64,000 bases of DNA from Aestuariivivens insulae (GTDB lineage Bacteria; Bacteroidota; Bacteroidia; Flavobacteriales; Flavobacteriaceae): NCBI RefSeq assembly GCF_022662195.1, contig NZ_JAKMCS010000004.1, forward strand, positions 278,134-342,133. The letters are read 5' to 3'. Below, piece by piece: positions 34,924 to 43,814 of this stretch (position 1 is the first letter of the stretch; the number at the start of each line of letters is the position of its first letter). Both the position numbers and the translations under genes were made by a program. The notes below the pieces were generated by a model. That model was not told where the DNA came from and did no database searches. It saw nothing but the letters and a program-made list of their open reading frames with translations.

Positions 34924-36087
34924 CTACCCCCTAAACAAAAAGAAATCGTCTTTCATGTGTTCAATTTGGGCATCTTCGTTGGTGATAATATAGTCGATAG
35001 CTTGGGTGGTAAAATCGTTGCCTTTATTGGTAAGGGAAACAATGTGGTTTTCAATGGCAATCATATTGTTTTTTAGGGCCAGGTCCAACACCGTTTTGCT
35101 CCGTACTTTCTGCCAGTTTATATGCTCGTTTAAGTGATTGACATGGCGTTCGCTTTCTTCGGTATGATTTTTTAAATGGAGTAAAAAAGTTAATAACGAG
35201 ACTTCGGTACGTTGTTGTTTTTCCCGGTACAATACTGCAATAATACCTTTGCTTGGGGCAAAGAGGTAAACCGTTAAGAACAAAAGGCCCAGCATAGAAG
35301 TAATAGATCCTGCAATAGAAGCGTCCAGCCAATGGGCGACCCAATATCCAGAAATGGCGGCAAATACTCCAAAACAAATGGCGTAGCCCAACATGCGCTT
35401 TAAATTATTGGTCAATAGGTAAGCGCTAGCAGCGGGAGCGATCATTAAAGCAACAACCAGAATGGCTCCTACGGCATCAAAAGCACCAACAGTAGTAACC
35501 GATGATACTGCCATAAGTCCGTAATGGATGATTGCTGGTGAAAATCCCAGAGAAGCTGCTAAACCAGCATCAAAAGTACTCACCTTTAACTCTTTAAAAA
35601 AGGCAAATAACAAACCAATGGTTACTAATAGGATACCTCCAATAATCCACAAGGATTTAGGGCCAACATCAATACCGGAAATTATAAGCCTGTCAAAGGG
35701 TGCAAAAGCCAATTCTCCCAGCAGAACGGCATCGACATCTAAATGGACGTCGTTGGCGTTCTTGGCAATTAAAATAACTCCAATACTAAATAGTGCAGGA
35801 AAAACCAAGCCTATGGCGGTGTCTTCCTTAACCAAACCTGTTTTTTGAATGTATTCCACTAAAACCACTGTTACAATGCCAGTAAGGGCGGCTAAAAGAA
35901 TAAGTAAGGGCGAATTTAAATCTTGCGTGATAAAAAAACCAATTACAATGCCAGGGAGTATGGAATGACTAATGGCATCGCTTATCATGGCCATTTTTCG
36001 CAATACCAAAAACGTGCCTGGGATGGCGCAGGCAATTGCCACCAAACTGGCGATGAGTTGGATTTCTATTTGGGCGTTACTCATCAT
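34924..36087 (-). CDS. Metal ABC transporter permease (second) with C-terminal regulatory-type domain
   Basis: 387 residues: nine or so TM helices of the ABC-3 (ZnuB/MntB) family ('IQLIASLVAIACAIPGTFLVLRKMAMISDAISHSILPGI', 'GAFDAVGAILVVALMIAPAASAYLL' regions), then a cytosolic C-terminal tail of about 100 residues with a winged-helix look ('VLDLALKNNMIAIENHIVSLTNKG'), as found in Bacteroidota metal permeases. Overlaps the preceding permease gene by 11 bases. Forms a Zn/Mn/Fe importer with the ATPase and binding protein upstream. Confidence 0.9.
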   Translation of the reverse strand: MMSNAQIEIQLIASLVAIACAIPGTFLVLRKMAMISDAISHSILPGIVIGFFITQDLNSPLLILLAALTGIVTVVLVEYIQKTGLVKEDTAIGLVFPALFSIGVILIAKNANDVHLDVDAVLLGELAFAPFDRLIISGIDVGPKSLWIIGGILLVTIGLLFAFFKELKVSTFDAGLAASLGFSPAIIHYGLMAVSSVTTVGAFDAVGAILVVALMIAPAASAYLLTNNLKRMLGYAICFGVFAAISGYWVAHWLDASIAGSITSMLGLLFLTVYLFAPSKGIIAVLYREKQQRTEVSLLTFLLHLKNHTEESERHVNHLNEHINWQKVRSKTVLDLALKNNMIAIENHIVSLTNKGNDFTTQAIDYIITNEDAQIEHMKDDFFLFRG

Positions 36088-37204
36088 TTTGGGTTTGCTG
36101 ATTATACAAATTGGCCGCTGTTTTATAACCTTCTTGGGTTAAACTCCATTGATTGCCATCTAGGCTCACATAGTTTTTTCGAACTAATTTTTGAAGTGTC
36201 CCTCTAGTGTAACCTTGAAAATTGTTTAAAATTTTAATGGCATGGGGATGTGCTATGTTTTCATGTGTTTTGGCAATATTATACATAAACGAGAGAGTCT
36301 TGTGCAATTGGAGGTCCCGTCTGTTTTTTATAAATCGGATTTGCTTAAATAACAAGCCCCGACTGGGTGAAAAGACAAAGGAGACCAGCACAAAAATACT
36401 GGCAATAATAACGATGACAGGACCCGTAGATAAATTGTTTTGACTGGCACTCACAGCGGTGCCAAATACACCGGACAAGGCCCCAAATATAGCCGCTATA
36501 ATAACCATACGCCCAAGGCTATTGGTCCATTGTCGTGCTGCCGCTGCTGGAGCCAATAGCATGGCACTCATTAAAACCACACCAACAGTTTGTAAGCCCA
36601 AAACAATAGCCAAAACAATAAAAGTGGTAATTAAAATATCTATAAATTTAGTGTTGAAGCCAAGAGTTTTTGTATAGTCGGCATCAAATAGTAGGATTTT
36701 AAATTCTTTCCAAAACAATAGTAATATAAATAAACAAAAACCTGTTACTATGGTCATCATCCAAACATCGCTTTCCACTAGGGTGGCCGCTTGCCCAAAT
36801 AAATATTTGTCCAGTCCTGCTTGATTGGCATTGGGTTGTTTTTGGATAAAGGTGAGTAACAACATGCCAAAACCAAAGAATAGTGATAAGATAAGCCCTA
36901 AAGCTGTATCAGATTTTAGATGTGTCTTTTTTATGATGCCCCTAATCCAAAAGGTGCCTATTAGTCCACTAACTAAAGCTCCCAATAGCAGAATATTACT
37001 GTCTTTAGCTCCCGTGATTAAAAAAGCGATGGCTATACCTGGTAATGCTGCATGCGAAATGGCATCACCCAATAGGCTTTGTTTACGCAGCACGGCGAAA
37101 CTTCCTAACATGCCGGTAACCGCTCCCAATATGGCTGTCCCCAAGGTTATTGTCCTAAGGGTGTAATCTGTAAAGACTAAAGAAAAATATTCTTGTAAAT
37201 CCAT
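36077..37204 (-). CDS. Metal ABC transporter permease (first) with C-terminal winged helix
   Basis: 375 residues of the ABC-3 family: 'AILGAVTGMLGSFAVLRKQSLLGDAISHAALPGI' region, 'LQTVGVVLMSAMLLAPAAAARQW'. The last ~80 residues ('FQGYTRGTLQKLVRKNYVSL', 'WSLTQEGYKTA') form a winged-helix-like tail. It overlaps the ATPase gene by one base. The two different permeases probably form a heterodimeric channel. Confidence 0.9.
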   Translation of the reverse strand: MDLQEYFSLVFTDYTLRTITLGTAILGAVTGMLGSFAVLRKQSLLGDAISHAALPGIAIAFLITGAKDSNILLLGALVSGLIGTFWIRGIIKKTHLKSDTALGLILSLFFGFGMLLLTFIQKQPNANQAGLDKYLFGQAATLVESDVWMMTIVTGFCLFILLLFWKEFKILLFDADYTKTLGFNTKFIDILITTFIVLAIVLGLQTVGVVLMSAMLLAPAAAARQWTNSLGRMVIIAAIFGALSGVFGTAVSASQNNLSTGPVIVIIASIFVLVSFVFSPSRGLLFKQIRFIKNRRDLQLHKTLSFMYNIAKTHENIAHPHAIKILNNFQGYTRGTLQKLVRKNYVSLDGNQWSLTQEGYKTAANLYNQQTQNDE

Positions 37205-37953
37205 TATTCTTGAATACTTACTTTATAATTGATGCCATAGGTTTTGGTTAAATTATCGTCGTTAAAAATATCCTTAACGGGACCAGTAGCTATTTTTTTA
37301 ACATTTAAAAAAGTGACCCAATCGAAATATTCTGGGACGGTCTGTAAATCATGATGCACAACAATTACTGTTTTTCCTGCTTTGCGGAGTTCTTTTAGGA
37401 TATTGATAATGGCTATTTCGGTAGTCGCATCAACTCCTTGAAATGGTTCGTCCATAAAGTAAATGGAAGCGTTTTGTACCAAGGCACGTGCTAAAAATAT
37501 ACGTTGTTGCTGTCCGCCAGATAACTGGCTTATCTGTCTGTTTTTAAAAGGTAGCATGCCTACTTTTTCCAATGCTTCCAAAGCAGCTTTCTTTTCTTTT
37601 TGTCCTGGGCGTTTTATCCATCCCAAGCTACCATAAGTCCCCATCATAACTACATCAAGTGCCGTGGTTGGGAAATCCCAATCTACACTCCCTTTTTGGG
37701 GCACATAAGCCACAAGAGACCTTTGTTTGTCGTATGGTTTTCCATAAATGCTAACACTGCCTGCAATGGGCTTTAAAATACCCAAAATAGACTTTATAAG
37801 AGTGGACTTGCCTGCGCCGTTAGGGCCAACAATAGCCATAAGTACGCCTTCAGGGATTTCCAGATCGATATCCCAAAGCACAGGCTTGTAGTTGTAGGCT
37901 ACGGTTAAATCGTCTACTTGTACTGCAATAGTTTGTTTCATTTTTTTTGTCAT
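37204..37953 (-). CDS. Metal ABC transporter ATP-binding protein
   Basis: 249 residues with Walker A '[14 protein letters not shown]', signature '[15 protein letters not shown]', Walker B '[13 protein letters not shown]' and H-loop 'VIVVHHDL'. Same family as ZnuC/MntB-type ATPases. One-base overlap with the first permease gene shows tight coupling. A 93-bp REP-rich gap separates it from the binding-protein gene. Confidence 0.94.
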   Translation of the reverse strand: MTKKMKQTIAVQVDDLTVAYNYKPVLWDIDLEIPEGVLMAIVGPNGAGKSTLIKSILGILKPIAGSVSIYGKPYDKQRSLVAYVPQKGSVDWDFPTTALDVVMMGTYGSLGWIKRPGQKEKKAALEALEKVGMLPFKNRQISQLSGGQQQRIFLARALVQNASIYFMDEPFQGVDATTEIAIINILKELRKAGKTVIVVHHDLQTVPEYFDWVTFLNVKKIATGPVKDIFNDDNLTKTYGINYKVSIQE

Positions 37954-38046
37954 TCCCGCGTGTCACACTGAGCTTATCGAAGCGAAGGCAGGAATCTTAT
38001 TCATTAAAAGATTACCACGTCGTTTCACTCCTCGTAATGACAGGAC
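37954..38046. repeat. REP-like double repeat between metal-binding protein and ATPase genes
   Basis: Contains CATTCCCGCG ... GGCAGGAATC with CTGAGCTTATCGAAG in its middle (37953-37996), then AAAAGATTACCACGTCG ... TCGTAATGACA (38006-38042), the sequence also inserted in mfd. It may act as an mRNA stabiliser or processing site inside the operon. Confidence 0.75.
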
Positions 38047-38955
38047 TTATTTAAGAGCATTAACAATTGTGTTTACATTATACTTAAACATGCCAATGTA
38101 GGTGCCTTCAATGGTTCCTGCACTTCCTAAAGCATCAGAGTATAAAGTGCCCCCAATATCCACATGGTGGTCTTTAGAGTTTACAGCTGCTTGTAAGGCC
38201 TCTATAGTTCGTTTAGGTACCGAGCTTTCCACAAAAATGGCCTTCACTTGGTTTTCAATAATAAAAGTAGCCAATTTTTGAACATCTTGAACACCTGCTT
38301 CAGTGGCCGTCGATATACCTTGAAGACCAACAACATCAAAACCAAATGCCCTGCCAAAATAATTAAAGGCATCATGTGCGGTGACCAATATACGTTTGTC
38401 TTCAGGTAATGTTTCAATAATGGTTTTAACTTCAGATTCTAATGCTGTAAGTTGTTCCAGATATTGTTTTCCGTTTGCTTCAAAAGCTTGTTTGTGTTTA
38501 GGGTTTGCTTCAGAAAGTATTTTTACCACATAATTGGTGATGGTTTTCCAATAACTGATATCGAACCAAACATGGGGGTCGAAATTACCTTGAAAAAATT
38601 CAGATCCTATAAGTGTTTTAGGGTCTAAAGCATCAGAAAGGGCTACGGTTGTTTTATTTTGATGCTCCATTTTTTCAAAAACTTCAACAAGTTTCCCTTC
38701 TAAATGCAATCCGCCATAAAAGATGATGTCAGCATCGGCTAACTTTGTGACATCGCCTTCGCTTGCCTTATATAAATGGGGGTCAACACCACTGCCCATA
38801 AGGCCCTGTACATTAATAAGATTACCGCCTATGTTGGTGACTAAGTCGGTAATCATGGTAGTTGTGGTGACCACGTTTAATTTAGAGTTGTCTTTTTTTT
38901 CGTTTTTACAACCATAAAGAATCAATATTGTAAGTAATAATACTAGTTTTTTCAC
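38047..38955 (-). CDS. Metal ABC transporter substrate-binding lipoprotein (TroA/ZnuA family)
   Basis: 302 residues. Lipobox 'LILYGCKNEK'. Metal ligands of cluster A-I proteins: His in 'GVDPHLYKASEGD', His in 'FDPHVWFDISYW', Glu/His region in 'ILVTAHDAFNYFGRAFGFDV' and Asp near 'VDIGGTLYSDALG'. No long His-rich loop, which favours Mn or Fe over Zn, but the metal is not certain. First ABC gene after the TonB receptor. Confidence 0.9.
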   Translation of the reverse strand: MKKLVLLLTILILYGCKNEKKDNSKLNVVTTTTMITDLVTNIGGNLINVQGLMGSGVDPHLYKASEGDVTKLADADIIFYGGLHLEGKLVEVFEKMEHQNKTTVALSDALDPKTLIGSEFFQGNFDPHVWFDISYWKTITNYVVKILSEANPKHKQAFEANGKQYLEQLTALESEVKTIIETLPEDKRILVTAHDAFNYFGRAFGFDVVGLQGISTATEAGVQDVQKLATFIIENQVKAIFVESSVPKRTIEALQAAVNSKDHHVDIGGTLYSDALGSAGTIEGTYIGMFKYNVNTIVNALK

Positions 38956-39005
38956 CCGTTCAAATTTTTACGAAATTAAGAATAAAAAACATAAGCATAT
39001 TAACA

Positions 39006-41249
39006 TCATTTTAAAGTGTAGCGTAGCCCTATAAAAATTCGTCTGCCTTGGTTTGGACCATAAACATAGGAGGGATCGAAAGTTAAGGCATAAGGATTGT
39101 CTGGCGTAGCTTGTACATTTCCTGCAGTATCGAATTCTACATTTTTATCAAATGGGTCGTGTGACCGGGCTATGATAAACGGATTGCCTTTGTTTGGTGT
39201 CCAGTCCAAAATGTTTTTAACGCCGACATAAAATTGCAAGTTAGCATCGGTTTCATAAGTGAGTTGAATATTTTGAATACTCCAAGTTGGAGATTCTTCG
39301 CTTCTTGGGTCCAATTCGCCTAACGTAGGCAATCGCATGGGGCCATAAAGATTACCTGTATAGTCTAATGTTAAGTTCGAAGGGTAGTGTTTGTACGAAA
39401 CAGACCAAACTCCCGTAAATCGTTCGGTTAGGATTTGTCTGGTTTTTACACCATTTTCTTTTTGTGATACATCTTGAAAGGTAGCTCCTGCCGAGGCTTT
39501 TATGCCACTTCCCAATACGGCATCTACATTAAGGCTTAAGCCTTTGGTAACTGAACTTCCATCTAGATTTTCATAAATGATTTGGTTGGGGTTGGTATCG
39601 TAGTCTGGGATGATGGCGTTTGTAAAATAAGTGTACCAAGCAGAGGCATCTACAGTGAAAATTTGCCCACCTTTGGTATAGATCTTTTTTAAATAATTTA
39701 AGTTTATGTTATAAGACTGTTCTGGGTCTAAGGTGCCTTTTATAATAACATCCCTGGAACCGGTTAAAGCGGCGTGTTCTTCAGTAAAAAGATTTACTAC
39801 TCTAAATCCTGTTCCGGCATTTAGTCTTATAATATCATTGTTGGTTGGTTTGAATCTATAAGCTATACGAGGCGTGAAAATTGAGCCATGTCGGCTATCA
39901 TAATCATATCTAGCACCTAGTAAAAGATGGTGTTTTTCAGAAAGCTGTATCTCATCCTGTACAAATATGGACGGAATGGTTACTTCGTCTGGTTTTAATG
40001 TGGCAGGGGTGTTGTCGTTGTAAAAATTATAACGGGCGGCCAGACCAAATAGCAAATCGTGATGATCTAATTTTTTATCCCATATCAATTGACCAAAGCC
40101 AATGCGTTGTTGTGCCATATAGGGCATGTTGCCATAATATGAGTTTTGGTCATGGTCTGAATAGGAAAATTGAAAATTGACAAGTTCAGAAATGGGTAAT
40201 TGGTAATTTCCAATAATTTCGTAGCGGGAAGTATATATGCTTTCGCCATAAACAGCATCACCGCCCCGGTACTTTTTGTCCCATTGCATTTCGCCTCCCC
40301 AACGATCTTCATAGAAGTAGCGTCCAGCTAAAGAGAATAAGCGGTTTTGTTTGCGCTTAAAGTTCCATTTTTGAAATATTGAAATCCGATCCTGTAATGT
40401 TACATCGGTAAAGTTATCATTATTGTTATCTATGGCATTGGAGTATTTAAAGTAATTGGCGCCAACTAATACATCGGCTATTTTGCCCACAGAAGATTTA
40501 AAACCTAAGTCGAAGTTTGCCTCGCCCCAGCCACTTACAAAATTATCCACAAAGAACAGGGGCGCATTTTCCGGAAGCTTCGTAATAATGTTAATGAGCC
40601 CTCCAACAGCCTCACTGCCATAAAGTGAAGATGCAGGGCCTTTAACAACTTCAACTTGCTCGATTAGGGAGTTAGGAATTCCAGATAACCCATAAACTGT
40701 GGAAAGACCACTTACAATGGGCATACCGTCAATAAGAACCAAGGTATAAGGGCCTTCTAGGCCATTAATATGTATATCTCCAGTATTACAGACATTACAA
40801 TTAAGCTGGGGGCGTACGCCATTAACATTTTGTAATGCTTCAAAAATGTTAGGTGTTGGATTCTTTTTGAAGAACGTTGGGGAATATACCTCTACGGGAA
40901 CGGGACTTTCCAGCCTTGAAACAGCTTTTAATGTTCCAGTAACAACAATTTGTTCTAATGATTCTGATTCCTGTAAGTTGAAATTGAGTACGGTATTGTT
41001 GTTTGTTATGTTAATTATTTTGCTTTGTTTTTTGTAACCCATGAAGGACGCTATAATGGTATGGTTTCCTTTTTTTAATGACGTTATATTGTAATTGCCA
41101 TTTTCGTCTGTAGTTGTGCCAATTGAAGTTCCTTTAATGTAAACATTGGCGTAGGGCATGGGATCGCCTTCGGTAAGGACTTTTCCAGATAATTGTTGAG
41201 CACCGGCTTGAAAAATAGATAAGGTTAAAAAAAGTATTACGTATCTCAT
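39006..41249 (-). CDS. TonB-dependent receptor with carboxypeptidase-like N-terminal domain
   Basis: 747 residues from ATG 41249. A longer frame from a TTG at 41267 is rejected because that codon lies in the -7 box TATATTTG (41272-41265). Signal peptide 'MRYVILFLTLSIFQAGAQ', CarboxypepD_reg-like domain ('LSGKVLTEGDPMPYANVYIKG'), plug ('VEVVKGPASSLYGSEAVGG'), 22-strand barrel with 'RRIFIGLRYTLK' end. The plug has an unusual 'CNVCNTGDIHINGLEGPY' motif. Divergent from the MntR-type repressor and upstream of the metal ABC genes, so it likely imports a metal chelate. Confidence 0.93.
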   Translation of the reverse strand: MRYVILFLTLSIFQAGAQQLSGKVLTEGDPMPYANVYIKGTSIGTTTDENGNYNITSLKKGNHTIIASFMGYKKQSKIINITNNNTVLNFNLQESESLEQIVVTGTLKAVSRLESPVPVEVYSPTFFKKNPTPNIFEALQNVNGVRPQLNCNVCNTGDIHINGLEGPYTLVLIDGMPIVSGLSTVYGLSGIPNSLIEQVEVVKGPASSLYGSEAVGGLINIITKLPENAPLFFVDNFVSGWGEANFDLGFKSSVGKIADVLVGANYFKYSNAIDNNNDNFTDVTLQDRISIFQKWNFKRKQNRLFSLAGRYFYEDRWGGEMQWDKKYRGGDAVYGESIYTSRYEIIGNYQLPISELVNFQFSYSDHDQNSYYGNMPYMAQQRIGFGQLIWDKKLDHHDLLFGLAARYNFYNDNTPATLKPDEVTIPSIFVQDEIQLSEKHHLLLGARYDYDSRHGSIFTPRIAYRFKPTNNDIIRLNAGTGFRVVNLFTEEHAALTGSRDVIIKGTLDPEQSYNINLNYLKKIYTKGGQIFTVDASAWYTYFTNAIIPDYDTNPNQIIYENLDGSSVTKGLSLNVDAVLGSGIKASAGATFQDVSQKENGVKTRQILTERFTGVWSVSYKHYPSNLTLDYTGNLYGPMRLPTLGELDPRSEESPTWSIQNIQLTYETDANLQFYVGVKNILDWTPNKGNPFIIARSHDPFDKNVEFDTAGNVQATPDNPYALTFDPSYVYGPNQGRRIFIGLRYTLK

Positions 41250-41264
41250 TATTTTAATTTTTTG

Positions 41265-41329
41265 CAAATATAAATATAAATTTAGATTAATCTAAAAATT
41301 AATTTAAAAGAATAATTAAATTATATTTG
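41265..41329. promoter_or_regulatory. Divergent promoters with 16-bp MntR/DtxR-type operator
   Basis: Perfect palindrome TTTAGATTAATCTAAA (41281-41296) between a minus-strand -7 box TATATTTG (41272-41265, receptor) and a plus-strand TATATTTG (41322-41329, repressor). A site of this kind would control both genes. A similar sequence lies at the feoA promoter. Confidence 0.8.
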
Positions 41330-41347
41330 TGCTTTAAGTTTAAAGGC

Positions 41348-42007
41348 ATGATTACATTAACCGAAGAGAATTATATTAAGGCCATATATCAGTTGGGTAA
41401 ATATGGAACGGTAACGGTAAGTACGAATAGTATTGCTGATGCCTTGGATACTAAAGCATCTTCGGTTACCGATATGGTTAAAAAGTTAGCTGAGAAGGAT
41501 TATCTTAATTATAAACCGTATCAAGGCACTAGTTTAACCCCTAAAGGGAAGAAAATTGCAGCCGATGTGGTTAGAAAGCATCGCCTTTGGGAAGTGTTTT
41601 TAGTTGAAAAATTAAACTTTTCATGGGATGAGGTCCACGAAATAGCCGAGCAACTGGAGCATATTAAATCTGAAAAATTAATCAATGAATTGGATAAGTT
41701 GCTAGATTATCCAACCCATGATCCGCATGGCGATCCTATTCCGGATAAGTACGGCGATATTAAGAAAACCGACAAAATTCTTCTTTTTAGCCTAACGGAA
41801 AATGCCAAAGGGGTTTGTGTCGGGGTTAAGGACACGTCCTCAGCATTTTTAAAGTACTTGGATAAACATAATATTGCCCTTGGCTCTGAAATAAAGGTTT
41901 TGTCTCGGGAAGATTTTGATGATTCTATGGTTATTCAAATAGATGGTGTTACCATGAGTATTTCTCAAGCAGTAGCTAACAATTTGTTTGTGAAGGAGAA
42001 AGGATGA
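41348..42007 (+). CDS. MntR/DtxR family metal-dependent repressor
   Basis: 219 residues from ATG 41348; the upstream in-frame codon at 41327 is inside the promoter. N-terminal HTH ('EENYIKAIYQLGKYGTVTVS', 'TKASSVTDMVKKLAEKDYL'), dimerisation/metal region with His/Glu ('VRKHRLWEVFLVEKLNFSWDEVHEIAEQLEH', 'YPTHDPHGDPIP' regions) and a C-terminal FeoA/SH3-like domain ('LGSEIKVLSREDFDDSMVIQIDG'). Metal-loaded protein would bind the palindrome upstream and repress the metal importer. Mn versus Fe cannot be decided. Confidence 0.93.
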   Translation: MITLTEENYIKAIYQLGKYGTVTVSTNSIADALDTKASSVTDMVKKLAEKDYLNYKPYQGTSLTPKGKKIAADVVRKHRLWEVFLVEKLNFSWDEVHEIAEQLEHIKSEKLINELDKLLDYPTHDPHGDPIPDKYGDIKKTDKILLFSLTENAKGVCVGVKDTSSAFLKYLDKHNIALGSEIKVLSREDFDDSMVIQIDGVTMSISQAVANNLFVKEKG

Positions 42008-42125
42008 TTTTTTTAAGTAGTCTGGTATTAACCATCTCCAGTTATGATTTTTACACATTTTAGCTTCAATAAAAGGTTTGTGCGAAGTTACTGATTGTTA
42101 GTAAGATGTCTTAATTTTAATTATA

Positions 42126-42716
42126 TTGCCCGATAAATTAATTAATCTTATCAAAAAGCCATTAAAAAAGACAGTCCCTTTAGATAAAACCAATAAAAAG
42201 GATTTATTTGACTTGTTGTATAATTTGCACTACGATTTATTGTTGCAAATTGTTAGGCAGTATGTGCCTTCAATTGAAGATGCAGAAGAGGTACTTCAAG
42301 ATGTGTTTATGAAGGTATGGCATAATTTTGACAAAATTGACATGAATAAAAATGTCACAGGGTATTTGTTTAAAATAACTAGAAATACTTGCTTGGATTT
42401 TTTAAGAAGTAAACGGCATGCTTTGGCTCTAGAAACAAATTCCCTTCAACAAAAAAACTTATTAAACTTTCATGCTTTAACTAATGATACAGCTTCTACA
42501 ATAATTAAGAATGAGCTTGAAGCATTAATAAACGAGAGTATAGAATCTCTGCCAGAAAGGTGCCGCTTGGTTTTTATTAAGAGTAGATTTGAAGGCATGA
42601 AGCACAAGCAAATATCATCTGAGTTGGATATTTCCAATAAAACAGTGGAGAATCATATTTCTAAGGCAATCAAGCACTTAAAGCAATCTTTAAAAGATTA
42701 TTTACCTTTTTTCTGA
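42126..42716 (+). CDS. ECF RNA polymerase sigma factor (FecI-like)
   Basis: 196 residues from TTG 42126. Region 2 ('LLLQIVRQYVPSIEDAEEVLQDVFMKVWHNFD', 'VTGYLFKITRNTCLDFLRSK') and region 4 ('LPERCRLVFIKSRFEGMKHKQISSEL', 'NKTVENHISKAIKHL') are clear. Belongs to the Bacteroidota ECF group that works with FecR and an STN-bearing SusC; the following genes are exactly those. It would direct transcription of the SusC-SusD operon when substrate is sensed. Confidence 0.95.
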   Translation: MPDKLINLIKKPLKKTVPLDKTNKKDLFDLLYNLHYDLLLQIVRQYVPSIEDAEEVLQDVFMKVWHNFDKIDMNKNVTGYLFKITRNTCLDFLRSKRHALALETNSLQQKNLLNFHALTNDTASTIIKNELEALINESIESLPERCRLVFIKSRFEGMKHKQISSELDISNKTVENHISKAIKHLKQSLKDYLPFF

Positions 42717-42784
42717 TTTTTTTTTACCTAGGCACTAGGGGATACCCTTTCTTTTTTCCGTATTAATAGTGTAAGGTTACCTAA

Positions 42785-43735
42785 ATGAATAATAAAGACA
42801 TTTTAAAACTAATTAAAGGACAACTTTCTCCAGAGGAAGAAAAGCTTGTTGTTGATTGGTTGCTAAATAATCCTAAAAAAAGGAAGCAATATGAAATACT
42901 TAAAGCTAAAGAAGTGGCATTAAGTTTAAGAAAGACCAATAAAACAGCTTCGACTAAAACAAAATTAAACCGATTTTCAAAATATGCTGCTATTTTGCTA
43001 ATAGCATTGGCATCTACTATAGTAACATGGCAGGTATTATTTAATAATACCCATTTGGATGATGCTAACATAAATGATGCTTCATTGGTTTTGGTAACAA
43101 CACAAAAGGCCGAGACAAAAGTGATTACCTTGGAGGATAGTACAAGAATAGTCTTGAATTCCAATAGTGCATTATCTTACCCCAAACACTTTAAAGGGAA
43201 TACTAGGGAAGTAGCTATTAAAGGAGAAGCTTTTTTTGATGTTACTAAAAATAAAGAAAAACCTTTTATTGTAACTACCAACGAAGGCTTGAAAATAAAA
43301 GTGCTAGGAACTTCATTTAATGTAAAGTCTTATCCTGAAGACAGGAAAATGGAAACCACCTTGGTGTCGGGAAAAGTAAAAGTAATTGAAGAGCGAAGAA
43401 ATACCGTTGTAGAATTGTCCCCATCTCAAAAGGCTACTTATATTAAGAAAGAAGACAAAATGATTGTTGAACAGGTAAATACCGTCAACTTTACTTCGTG
43501 GAAAGAGGGGAGATTGATTTATAACGAAACCCCAATGCGGGAAGTTATTAAGGATTTAGAGCGCATGTATGATTTGAAGTTTGATGTTGCTTCAGATAAA
43601 ATTCTTGATTATAAATATAAGGGCGAGTTCGATAATTTAAATATAAATCAAATACTTGAACTGTTTGAAATATCATCACCTATAACCTATAAAATACAAA
43701 ATAATATTATAAGACTAGACATTGAAAATAAATAG
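42785..43735 (+). CDS. FecR family anti-sigma factor
   Basis: 316 residues: cytosolic anti-sigma part, one TM at about 63-82 ('YAAILLIALASTIVTWQVLF'), periplasmic FecR domain ('TLEDSTRIVLNSNSALSYPKHF', 'GEAFFDVTKNKEKPFIV') and a C-terminal DUF4974-type domain ('MREVIKDLERMYDLKFDV'). It relays occupancy of the SusC STN domain to the ECF sigma factor. Stop codon is within a perfect hairpin at 43733-43761. Confidence 0.93.
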   Translation: MNNKDILKLIKGQLSPEEEKLVVDWLLNNPKKRKQYEILKAKEVALSLRKTNKTASTKTKLNRFSKYAAILLIALASTIVTWQVLFNNTHLDDANINDASLVLVTTQKAETKVITLEDSTRIVLNSNSALSYPKHFKGNTREVAIKGEAFFDVTKNKEKPFIVTTNEGLKIKVLGTSFNVKSYPEDRKMETTLVSGKVKVIEERRNTVVELSPSQKATYIKKEDKMIVEQVNTVNFTSWKEGRLIYNETPMREVIKDLERMYDLKFDVASDKILDYKYKGEFDNLNINQILELFEISSPITYKIQNNIIRLDIENK

Positions 43736-43761
43736 GGTAAGTGTCATCACCACTTACCCTA
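43733..43761 (+). terminator. Hairpin between fecR and susC
   Basis: Perfect 11-bp inverted repeat TAGGGTAAGTG/CACTTACCCTA with a 7-base loop, beginning at the fecR stop codon. No clear T run follows, so it may be a terminator, attenuator or RNA-processing hairpin separating regulator and transporter expression. Confidence 0.6.
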
Positions 43762-43814
43762 TAAGCTAATTATTTAGCACATTAAGTATTAAACAATTAA
43801 AACCAAACAAAAGT

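Noticed and set aside
39006..41267. Longer TonB receptor start at 41267 (TTG)
   Set aside because: The codon lies within the -7 promoter box TATATTTG; ATG 41249 starts directly at a signal peptide.
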